Origin: an uncultured Alphaproteobacteria bacterium
Lineage (GTDB): Bacteria > Pseudomonadota > Alphaproteobacteria > Rhodobacterales > Rhodobacteraceae
Direction of reading: 5' to 3'
NCBI GenBank assembly: GCA_929200295.1
Contig: CAKMZE010000009.1
Location: 19,689-28,190 of the forward strand
Length of the DNA: 8,502 nucleotides
The position numbers and the translations under genes are program-made. The notes below the pieces were generated by a model. That model saw only the letters and a program-made list of their open reading frames with translations, made no database searches and was not told the DNA's origin. Below, piece by piece: positions 1 through 6,612 of this stretch. How positions within the stretch are numbered: the first letter of the stretch is position 1; every line of letters starts with the position of its first letter.

Positions 1-925
1 GCTCATCCCCGTATGAGAACCAAGCGCCTGATTTTTCTACCACGCCAGCTTTGACACCAAGATCGAGCAGTTCGCCCATCTTCGAGATCCCCTCGCCGTA
101 CATGATATCAAATTCGACCTGTTTAAATGGTGGGGCAACTTTGTTTTTAACGACTTTCACACGGGTTGCATTACCAACGACCTCATCACGGTCCTTGAGC
201 GCACCGATGCGGCGGATATCCAAGCGTACTGACGCGTAGAACTTCAACGCATTACCGCCTGTTGTCGTCTCAGGTGAGCCGAACATCACGCCGATTTTCA
301 TCCTGATTTGGTTGATAAAGATCACCATGCAGCCAGAGCGGTTGATTGACCCGGTCAATTTGCGCATCGCTTGGCTCATCAAACGCGCATGCACACCGAC
401 GCTGCTATCGCCCATATCGCCCTCAAGCTCAGACTTTGGGGTGAGTGCCGCCACAGAATCGACGATCACCATATTCACCGCGCCAGAGCGCACGAGCGTA
501 TCAACGATTTCGAGCGCTTGCTCACCTGTATCCGGCTGAGAGATCAATAGCTCATCAAGATTGACGCCCAGCTTTTTCGCATATGACGGATCAAGCGCGT
601 GCTCCGCATCCACAAAGGCACATACACCGCCCTTTTTCTGCTCTTCCGCGATCGCATGTAGCGTCAGCGTGGTTTTACCCGAAGATTCAGGGCCATAAAT
701 CTCAATGACCCGCCCCTTTGGCAGGCCACCAATGCCAAGCGCGATATCAAGCCCTAGGGATCCTGTGCTTGTTGCTTCGATTTCGGCAATTTTATTGTCG
801 CCGCCAAGCTTCATAATCGAGCCTTTGCCAAATTGCCGTTCAATTTGTGCAAGTGCGCTATCCAAAGCCTTTTGCTTGTCAGCTGTTTTTTTGTCTGTCA
901 TCTGAAAAAGTTCTGCCGTTGCCAT
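1..925 (-). CDS. recA: Recombinase RecA (3' end cut by window edge)
   Basis: RecA is the cytoplasmic ATP-dependent strand-exchange protein of homologous recombination and the co-protease that triggers LexA cleavage in the SOS response. The visible 308 residues run from the start to about 50 residues short of the usual alphaproteobacterial length (about 355-360); the C-terminal domain lies left of the window. Seen: Walker A GPESSGKT at residues 78-85, the DAEHALDP segment with the catalytic Glu at 109, Walker B VIVDS at 153-157, loop L1 (EGDMGDSSVG, 168-177) and loop L2 with the adjoining segment (GSPETTTGGNALKF, 216-229). The ATG at 925 is preceded by an AAGGA ribosome binding site about ten bases upstream, and the N-terminus MATAELFQM is like that of relatives. 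Divergent from the sulfotransferase-like gene. Regulation by LexA is expected from the SOS box at 975-989. No defect is seen. Confidence 0.98.
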   Translation of the reverse strand, partial: MATAELFQMTDKKTADKQKALDSALAQIERQFGKGSIMKLGGDNKIAEIEATSTGSLGLDIALGIGGLPKGRVIEIYGPESSGKTTLTLHAIAEEQKKGGVCAFVDAEHALDPSYAKKLGVNLDELLISQPDTGEQALEIVDTLVRSGAVNMVIVDSVAALTPKSELEGDMGDSSVGVHARLMSQAMRKLTGSINRSGCMVIFINQIRMKIGVMFGSPETTTGGNALKFYASVRLDIRRIGALKDRDEVVGNATRVKVVKNKVAPPFKQVEFDIMYGEGISKMGELLDLGVKAGVVEKSGAWFSYGDE

Positions 926-974
926 GTTCCCTGTCCTTATTTCATAGCCCTTGCAAAGGGACAATCACTGCTTT

Positions 975-989
975 GTTCTACTTGTGTTC
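975..989 (-). promoter_or_regulatory. SOS box (LexA site) of recA, GTTC-N7-GTTC
   Basis: The sequence GTTCTACTTGTGTTC is a perfect match to the direct-repeat LexA operator known from alphaproteobacteria such as Rhodobacter sphaeroides (GTTC, seven bases, GTTC). It lies 50-64 bases upstream of the recA start, where it would overlap the promoter or transcription start. A second copy of its left part occurs inverted at 1009-1017 (AAGTAGAAC), giving a 9-bp perfect inverted repeat 975-983/1009-1017. Read from that side the second site is GTTC-N7-GGTC, one base from consensus. A tentative recA promoter is TTGCAA, 17 bases, CATTAA, just upstream of the box, but this is a weak match. Between the box and the recA ribosome binding site is a small hairpin (CCCTT-GCA-AAGGG, 948-960). 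The rest of 926-1128 holds nothing else I can name. Confidence 0.85.
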
Positions 990-1128
990 TCATTCTTAAT
1001 GGGACCAAAAGTAGAACATTGCAAACAAAATCTTACTTTTCCAGCATCAACGAAGTGTGGTTAATAATCCGTTTATGTCTTATAGGGATGATCTAAATAC
1101 CCGATAATTGCAGTAAGGTAGCCGATAA

Positions 1129-1731
1129 ATGCTTGTTTTTTGGAAGGAAAAGCTGGTTTTCCTCGCGGTTCCGAAAACCGGAACAACCGCTCTTGAGGGC
1201 GCACTCTCACCGCGTGCATCAATTATTTTACGTGACCCGCCTGTGCTTAAGCACTCGCCTGTTTATCGCTATAACCGTTTCGTACTTCCGTTTTTCGAAC
1301 AGGCAGCCGGCGAATCTGATATGGAAACGCTTGCTGTTGTGCGCCACCCGATTGATTGGCTTAGCAGTTGGTACAGATATCGGCACCGGGATGATCTGGT
1401 TGGTCAACCAAACTCAACACGTGGGATCAGCTTTGATGAGTTTGTCCTTGAATATACCCAAGACAAACCCGCCTCTTTTGCGAATGTTGGCGCGCAATCA
1501 AAATTCCTTCTGCGCCGCAAAGATGGGCTACTGGGTGTCACGCATCTGTTTAGCTATGAGCGGCAATCAAGCCTGATTTCTTTCTTAGAAGATCGGCTAG
1601 AGACAAAGATTAACATGAACCGCGTCAACGTCTCTCCTGTTTTGGATACGCCGCTTTCCAGTGATGTTGAGACGGTGTTTCGCGAGAAATGCGCCCTTGA
1701 ATTTGAGGTCTGGGAGATGGCGCAGGGTTAG
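1129..1731 (+). CDS. Small sulfotransferase-fold protein beside recA
   Basis: A 200-residue protein with the two signatures of PAPS-dependent sulfotransferases. Near the N-terminus it has the 5'-phosphosulfate loop (VPKTGTTAL, residues 14-22, the usual PKxGTT form). At 70-85 it has a 3'-phosphate-binding segment (VVRHPIDWLSSWYRYR), with Arg72 and Ser80 eight residues apart as in the family. It is shorter than typical sulfotransferases (250-300 residues), and the acceptor substrate cannot be read from sequence. No signal peptide or membrane segment is seen, so it should be cytoplasmic. From memory, relatives in Rhodobacteraceae are often labelled 'gamma-glutamyl kinase'; nothing here resembles the amino acid kinase fold of ProB, so I regard that label as wrong. 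The ATG at 1129 has TAAGGT ten bases upstream. It converges on glpK, and the stop codons overlap in the bases TTAG at 1728-1731. Confidence 0.8.
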   Translation: MLVFWKEKLVFLAVPKTGTTALEGALSPRASIILRDPPVLKHSPVYRYNRFVLPFFEQAAGESDMETLAVVRHPIDWLSSWYRYRHRDDLVGQPNSTRGISFDEFVLEYTQDKPASFANVGAQSKFLLRRKDGLLGVTHLFSYERQSSLISFLEDRLETKINMNRVNVSPVLDTPLSSDVETVFREKCALEFEVWEMAQG

Positions 1732-3218
1732 GATTGGACCAGCGTGCGCGCGATTGCATCCTTCCAGCCTGCGTAACGTCTGTTGCGTGTCGCGTCATCC
1801 ATCACGGGGCTAAACTGCTGATCAAGTGACCAGTTTTTGGCAAAGCCGTCTTGGTCGGGATAAATCCCCGCACGCATGCCAGCAAGCCAAGCCGCGCCTA
1901 GGGCTGTTGTTTCCAAAACCTGAGGCCGATCAACGGGCGCGCCTAGGATATCCGACAAGAACTGCATCGACCAATCAGAGGCGCTCATCCCGCCATCAAC
2001 GCGCAATACGCCATCAGTTTCAGAAGCTTGCCAGTCGCTCTTCATCGCCTCAAGCAGATCCTTGGTCTGGAAACCTACGCTTTCCAACGCAGCGCGTGCA
2101 AATTCAGCTGGGCCAGAGTTACGCGTGAGCCCGTAAATCGCCCCGCGTGCTTCTGCATCCCAATAGGGTGCGCCAAGGCCTGTAAAGGCGGGTATGAGGT
2201 ACAGCTCTTGCGTAGGATCAGCAGTCTCAGCAAGAGCTTGCGTATCTTTTGCATGTCGGATGATTTGCAGCCCATCGCGCAGCCATTGCACCACAGCGCC
2301 AGCAATAAATATTGATCCCTCCAGCGCATATGTAGGTTTCCCGTCAAACTGATAGGCAATTGTCCCCAAGAGCCTGTTTTGGCTTTGGACACAGGTATCG
2401 CCTGTGTTGAGCAAGGCAAAACACCCCGTGCCATATGTCGATTTCATCATACCGGGTGCAAAGCACGCCTGCCCGATTGTTGCGGCTTGCTGATCCCCGG
2501 CGACGCCTAAGATCGGTAGCTCTGCCCCAAAAAGATCAGCGCGCGTCATGCCAAAATCTGATGCGCAATCACGCACCTCGGGCAACATGGCCATGGGGAT
2601 ATCAAAGCGATCACAGATCGTTTGCGACCAGCGCCCCTTGCGAATGTCATAAAGCATTGTTCGCGCCGCATTGGTGGCATCTGTCACATGTGATTTGCCG
2701 CCTGTCAGTTTCCAAATCAGGTAGCTATCGACCGTGCCAAAAAGCAGCTTACCTGCCTTGGCCTTTTCACGCGCACCGTCAACATTGTCCAATAGCCATT
2801 TCAGCTTAGTGCCCGAAAAGTATGGATCAAGCAGCAGGCCTGTACGTGCGGTTATTTCAGCCTCAAACCCATCGGCCTTGAGCATTTTACACATATCAGA
2901 GGTACGCCGATCCTGCCAAATGATAGCTTTATGAATGGCTTGGCCGGTGTCCTTATCCCACACAATCGTCGTTTCGCGCTGGTTCGTGATGCCAATCGCG
3001 GCGATTTCATGTGCGGTGATACCCGCCTTTTCAATTGCGCCACGGCAGGTTGATGCGGTCGAGGCCCAAAGATCTGATACCTCATGCTCAACCCAACCGG
3101 ATTGTGGGAAATGTTGGGTGAACTCTTCTTGGGCGACCGCTGTGATCTGCATATTTGCGTCAAAGAGAATGGCGCGGCTTGATGTCGTGCCTTGATCAAT
3201 CGCGAGAATGTAAGTCAT
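1728..3218 (-). CDS. glpK: Glycerol kinase
   Basis: Phosphorylates glycerol to sn-glycerol-3-phosphate with ATP in the cytoplasm, the entry step of glycerol use; the product feeds the GlpD encoded just upstream. The 496 residues compare with 502 in E. coli. It is an FGGY-family kinase: phosphate loop DQGTTSSRA (8-16), glycerol-binding Arg81-Glu82 (NQRET), Tyr133 in the FGGY signature (YFSGTKLKW, 133-141), catalytic Asp242 and Gln243 (GVAGDQQAA, 238-246), and the C-terminal RYAGW (481-485). Odd: the position of E. coli Arg236, which binds the inhibitor fructose-1,6-bisphosphate, is Glu233 here (FGAELPI). The E. coli zinc/IIA-Glc contact Glu478 appears to be Thr477. Both inhibitory controls are therefore probably absent. 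The ATG at 3218 has AGAGGGA a few bases upstream. Second gene of glpDK, 60 bases after glpD. Confidence 0.97.
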   Translation of the reverse strand: MTYILAIDQGTTSSRAILFDANMQITAVAQEEFTQHFPQSGWVEHEVSDLWASTASTCRGAIEKAGITAHEIAAIGITNQRETTIVWDKDTGQAIHKAIIWQDRRTSDMCKMLKADGFEAEITARTGLLLDPYFSGTKLKWLLDNVDGAREKAKAGKLLFGTVDSYLIWKLTGGKSHVTDATNAARTMLYDIRKGRWSQTICDRFDIPMAMLPEVRDCASDFGMTRADLFGAELPILGVAGDQQAATIGQACFAPGMMKSTYGTGCFALLNTGDTCVQSQNRLLGTIAYQFDGKPTYALEGSIFIAGAVVQWLRDGLQIIRHAKDTQALAETADPTQELYLIPAFTGLGAPYWDAEARGAIYGLTRNSGPAEFARAALESVGFQTKDLLEAMKSDWQASETDGVLRVDGGMSASDWSMQFLSDILGAPVDRPQVLETTALGAAWLAGMRAGIYPDQDGFAKNWSLDQQFSPVMDDATRNRRYAGWKDAIARTLVQS

Positions 3219-3242
3219 GCGTCCCTCTTATTCGCTTCGTCG

Positions 3243-3265
3243 CCCGATCTCATTAAGATACCGGG
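3243..3265. other. Imperfect hairpin between glpD and glpK
   Basis: The 60-base spacer between glpD and glpK holds CCCG-ATCT, a five-base loop CATTA, then AGAT-AC-CGGG: two 4-bp stem segments with a two-base bulge. On the plus strand it is followed by TTTT, but no plus-strand gene ends there. On the minus strand, which carries the glp message, no T-run follows. It may be a minor processing or stabilising hairpin between the two cistrons, or chance. Confidence 0.25.
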
Positions 3266-3278
3266 TTTTATGTGCAAC

Positions 3279-4847
3279 TCAACGGCTGTGTCTTTGTTTC
3301 AGATAGATGTGCGCAATATCATCCTCTAACACAGCGATTTGTTCTGATGTCAGCCGTAGGCCAAGCTTACTGCGTCGCCAAATGATATCCTCGGCCGAGG
3401 TGGCAAATTCATGCGAGATAAGCCAATCAACCTCGGCTGTTGTTAGCGTGGTCCCGTAATCTTTGCCCAGATCTGTCAAGCTTTTGGCCACACCCAATAT
3501 ATTACGCGCATCAGTGCCGTATGCTTTGATAAGCCGGGTTGCCCAAGGCTGATCAATAAAGGGATAGTCTCGCATCACACCTGCGATCAGTTCGGACACA
3601 TCTGAAACCGCGAAATCCCCACCGGGCATGGCCGTCTCTGCGGTCCAAGGGCCTGTCATCGGCAGGTGATCCTCTAACTTGCGCAGGGCATTTTCGGCAA
3701 GCTTGCGGTAGGTTGTGATTTTCCCACCAAAAACGCTGAGCAACGCAGGTCCGTTATCATCGAGCGATAAAACGTAATCGCGTGTGGCTGCCGTCGCTGA
3801 TTTTGCGCCATCATCATAGAGCGGACGCACACCTGAATAGGTCCAAACAACGTCATCTAATGAAATCTCTGTTTCAAAATATTGATTTGCAAAATCGCAA
3901 AGATATTGCTGCTCTTCTTGCGTCGCGATCGGTTTAACCGAGAGGTCAGAATGCTCATGATCCGTTGTCCCGATAAGCGTAAAATCGGTTTCATAGGGGA
4001 TCGCGAAAATGATCCGCCCATCCTCACCCTGAAAGAAATAGGCTTTATCGTGATCAAACAGGCGTTTGGTGACGATATGACTGCCCCGCACGAGGCGCAC
4101 GCCTTCGGAGGCGTTCAACCCGACCTTACCGCGGATAATATCCTCAACCCACGGGCCGCCAGCATTGACGAGCACTTTGGCGGTGATTTGATGCTCAGTA
4201 TCCCCTTGTAACAAGGTGATGCGCCATTGCACGTCATCGCGGGTTGCTTTGATCACCTTGGTCTGCGTCATGATCTCTGCACCACGCATCGATGCATCAC
4301 GCGCGTTTAAAACGACTAGCCGTGCGTCTTCGATCCAGCAATCGGAATATTCATACGCCTTTTGAAACTTTTGTTTCAGCGGCAGCCCAACTGGGTCTGT
4401 GTGCAAATCCAGCTTTTGCGTGCCCGGCAAAATCTCTCGCCCGCCTAAGCTGTCGTATAGGAAAAGCCCAAACCGGATGAGCCAAGCAGGTCTGCGCCCT
4501 TTCATCCATGGCATCATGAGAGAAAGCAGCTTTGATGTTGGGGTATCCCCCTCAAACCGCATATCCTTGTGATATGGCAGCACAAAACGCATTGGCCAGG
4601 CAATATGCGGCATGGATTTGAGCAGAACCTCACGTTCAATCAAGGCCTTACGCACCAATCCAAATTCAAAATACTCAAGATAGCGCAAGCCGCCATGGAA
4701 TAATTTGGTCGATGCAGAGGATGTTGCTGACCCCAAATCGTTCATTTCAGCCAAACCCACGCGCAAACCACGCCCCTGCGCATCGCGCGCGATGCCCGTG
4801 CCATTGATACCGCCGCCGATCACGAACAAATCAAAATCAGTCTTCAT
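3279..4847 (-). CDS. glpD: Aerobic glycerol-3-phosphate dehydrogenase (FAD, quinone-linked)
   Basis: Oxidises sn-glycerol-3-phosphate to dihydroxyacetone phosphate and passes electrons through FAD to membrane quinone; the family binds the inner face of the cytoplasmic membrane peripherally. The 522 residues are close to the E. coli length (501). Seen: N-terminal dinucleotide-binding fold VIGGGINGTGIARDA (9-23), the family segment STKLFHGGLRYLE (46-58), the substrate-side SGVRPL (338-343), the FAD-contacting VFGGKITTYRKLAE (372-385), and the C-terminal helical domain with SAEDIIWRRSKLGL (484-497). The ATG at 4847 has AAGGAT six bases upstream. It lies 56 bases after rlmE and 60 before glpK on the same strand, so glpD-glpK form an operon, perhaps read from the rlmE promoter as well. 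No glpR regulator or glycerol transporter lies in the window, and I could not identify a GlpR operator in the 56-base gap. Confidence 0.97.
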   Translation of the reverse strand: MKTDFDLFVIGGGINGTGIARDAQGRGLRVGLAEMNDLGSATSSASTKLFHGGLRYLEYFEFGLVRKALIEREVLLKSMPHIAWPMRFVLPYHKDMRFEGDTPTSKLLSLMMPWMKGRRPAWLIRFGLFLYDSLGGREILPGTQKLDLHTDPVGLPLKQKFQKAYEYSDCWIEDARLVVLNARDASMRGAEIMTQTKVIKATRDDVQWRITLLQGDTEHQITAKVLVNAGGPWVEDIIRGKVGLNASEGVRLVRGSHIVTKRLFDHDKAYFFQGEDGRIIFAIPYETDFTLIGTTDHEHSDLSVKPIATQEEQQYLCDFANQYFETEISLDDVVWTYSGVRPLYDDGAKSATAATRDYVLSLDDNGPALLSVFGGKITTYRKLAENALRKLEDHLPMTGPWTAETAMPGGDFAVSDVSELIAGVMRDYPFIDQPWATRLIKAYGTDARNILGVAKSLTDLGKDYGTTLTTAEVDWLISHEFATSAEDIIWRRSKLGLRLTSEQIAVLEDDIAHIYLKQRHSR

Positions 4848-4903
4848 GTGGTTATCCTTAGCGTCACATACTGCATCTAAAGCAAACAGCTATTTATGGG
4901 CTA

Positions 4904-5620
4904 TCACTTAGTATTAAATCCGGTCGCAACAACAAATTTCTCCGAACTATCCGAGCGTGATGACGGCGGCTTCACATTGGCGACTTTGGCAAATTTCTGT
5001 TTGAGCAGTTTTTGCAGATCACCCTCAGCGCCACCTGCAAGCACTTTGGCAACAAACGTGCCCCCGTCAGCCAGCACATCAAAGGCAAAATATGCGGCAG
5101 CCTCACAAAGTGCGATAATTCGCAGATGGTCGGTTTGCTTATGCCCAGAGGACGCAGCCGCCATATCAGACATGACCACATCCGCCTGCCCGCCGAGCCA
5201 GTCCATCACTTGTTTATCAGCCGCATCATCCATGAAATCGAGCTGATGAATTGTGGCCCCCGCAATAGGTTCAACCTCTTGCAGATCAACACCTAAAATA
5301 GTGCCCACTTTTTTCGACGTCCGCGTGCCAAGTGCGTTCACCCGTGGGACCGCTACTTGAATCCACCCACCCGGCGCGCATCCCAAATCAACCACGCGCG
5401 CGCCCGGCACGAGAAATTGATATTTCTCGTTCAGTTCCAGGATCTTATAGGCTGCTCTTCCACGATAGCCATCGCGCTTTGCCGCTGTGACATAGGGATC
5501 GTTCAGCTGACGCTGCAACCATCTGGTCGAGCCCCCGCGGCGCCCACGGGCCGATTTGACCTTTACAGTAAGATCCCTTTGGCCGCGTCCGCTTGTGTTT
5601 TTACCAGGTGTCTTAGCCAT
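4904..5620 (-). CDS. rlmE: 23S rRNA (uridine-2552-2'-O)-methyltransferase RlmE (FtsJ/RrmJ)
   Basis: Uses S-adenosylmethionine to methylate the 2'-OH of U2552 in the A-loop of 23S rRNA, a late step of 50S assembly. The 238 residues exceed the E. coli protein (about 209) because of a basic N-terminal extension (about residues 1-33, rich in Lys, Arg and Gly), common in alphaproteobacteria. Seen: the SAM-binding motif VVDLGCAPGGW (76-86), the second acidic strand GVDLQEV (110-116), and the catalytic Lys-Asp-Lys-Glu set at Lys59 (RAAYK), Asp152 (MSDMA), Lys192 (FVAKVL) and Glu227 (SSEKFVVA). An in-frame TAG lies directly before the ATG at 5620, fixing the start; GAGG lies six bases upstream. A terminator-like hairpin ends only 21 bases upstream, so its promoter must lie before that hairpin or transcription must read through. 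Confidence 0.96.
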   Translation of the reverse strand: MAKTPGKNTSGRGQRDLTVKVKSARGRRGGSTRWLQRQLNDPYVTAAKRDGYRGRAAYKILELNEKYQFLVPGARVVDLGCAPGGWIQVAVPRVNALGTRTSKKVGTILGVDLQEVEPIAGATIHQLDFMDDAADKQVMDWLGGQADVVMSDMAAASSGHKQTDHLRIIALCEAAAYFAFDVLADGGTFVAKVLAGGAEGDLQKLLKQKFAKVANVKPPSSRSDSSEKFVVATGFNTK

Positions 5621-5640
5621 CTATGCCTCATGCAACGCAA

Positions 5641-5664
5641 AACAGCCCCGGATAGGGGGCTGTT
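5641..5664 (-). terminator. Rho-independent-type hairpin after the one-carbon cluster
   Basis: A perfect 9-bp inverted repeat, AACAGCCCC (5641-5649) and GGGGCTGTT (5656-5664), with a six-base loop. On the minus strand the stem ends in a short TTTT before GCG, so the T-run is weak but the GC-rich stem is strong. It lies 51 bases after the stop of the methyltransferase gene and 21 bases before the rlmE start, so it most likely ends transcription from the one-carbon cluster, while also sitting in any longer leader of rlmE. Confidence 0.7.
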
Positions 5665-5715
5665 CATTACTTAGCTGAGTTCGGCGTTAAGAGGAAACCC
5701 CTAGATCAGGAAAAC

Positions 5716-6612
5716 CTATCCGCGACGGCGACCGCGACGGGCGCGTCCTTCACCCTCTTTTGCAGGGACGCGGTTAAACTTAATCCATTCGGCCCCGGCT
5801 GTATCGTTGTCGGTTAGGAAATTCGCCGCACGGATCGCTTCCATCTCTTTGCCTGCGCGCGGCTTTGTCGAACCCATACCAAAGAGCTGCACAAAGGCTT
5901 CGTCATCCATGCCTTCGGGCAGAATGACACCTGCGGCTTCAATTTCGGCCTTTTTCTCGGCCATCTTCTTGGGCCCAATGGGCAATGCAACGGGGTTCAT
6001 AATCGCCGATGTCATCCCTGCGGTCATCGCCATCGGTAAAAACGCGTTGTTAATGCCATGACGGTTCGGCAAGCCGAATGAGATGTTTGATGCACCGCAT
6101 GTGGTGTTCACGCCCAGCTCTTCGCGCAAGCGGCGCACTAGGGTGAAGACCTGCAAACCAGCTGTTCCCATTGCACCAATAGGCATTACCAGCGGATCAA
6201 CCACGATATCATGCGCTGGGATGCCGAAATCTGCGGCGCGCTCGACGATCTTTTTCGCAACTGCAAAACGCACATCTGGGTCCTCAGAGATCCCTGTGTC
6301 ATCGTTTGAGATCGCAACCACAGGGACGTTGTATTTCTTGACCAATGGCAGCACCATCTCAAGCCGCTCTTCCTCGCCTGTGACAGAATTCAAAAGTGGG
6401 CGACCCTCAGCCGCAGCAAGACCGTTTTCAAGCGCGCCAGGTACAGAGCTATCAATGCACAAAGGGCAATCTGTGATGGCCTGCACACGCTCTACCAGCT
6501 CTTGCATCAAGGTTGGCTCAACAAAGTTATTATCCGCGTAACGCGGGTCTTCGGCCATTTTGTTTGAAAACACTGCCCCAGAGTTGATATCGAGGATATT
6601 CGTTTGGTTCAT
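5716..6612 (-). CDS. Methyltetrahydrofolate-binding corrinoid methyltransferase, lacking its N-terminus (probable damaged gene)
   Basis: Pterin-binding TIM-barrel protein (dihydropteroate synthase/MeTr superfamily) that in intact form moves the methyl of methyltetrahydrofolate to a cobalamin protein. In Rhodobacterales such proteins are thought to be the folate part of a split B12-dependent methionine synthase. Pterin-site residues are present: Asp54 (CIDSS), Asn75 (LLNSV), Asp139 (VVDPL) and Asn176 (GASNIS), matching Asp75, Asn96, Asp160 and Asn199 of the Moorella enzyme. The C-terminus is an Arg/Gly-rich tail. Odd: the protein begins at ILDINSG, equal to about residue 41 of the Moorella enzyme, so the first strand and helix with the GERIN motif are missing. 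The ATG at 6612 has no ribosome binding site, an in-frame TGA lies seven codons upstream (6631-6633), and the upstream gene runs 83 bases into it. Usual length in relatives is, from memory, about 350. Family certain, function in this strain doubtful. Confidence 0.85.
   Translation of the reverse strand: MNQTNILDINSGAVFSNKMAEDPRYADNNFVEPTLMQELVERVQAITDCPLCIDSSVPGALENGLAAAEGRPLLNSVTGEEERLEMVLPLVKKYNVPVVAISNDDTGISEDPDVRFAVAKKIVERAADFGIPAHDIVVDPLVMPIGAMGTAGLQVFTLVRRLREELGVNTTCGASNISFGLPNRHGINNAFLPMAMTAGMTSAIMNPVALPIGPKKMAEKKAEIEAAGVILPEGMDDEAFVQLFGMGSTKPRAGKEMEAIRAANFLTDNDTAGAEWIKFNRVPAKEGEGRARRGRRRG

Noticed and set aside
1133..1576. 147-residue plus-strand open frame inside the sulfotransferase-like gene
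   Set aside because: A shadow in another frame: the recognisable sulfotransferase motifs and the ribosome binding site belong to the 1129 frame.
3243..3265. A terminator between glpD and glpK
   Set aside because: The stem is short and bulged, and on the coding (minus) strand no T-run follows; the two genes look co-transcribed.
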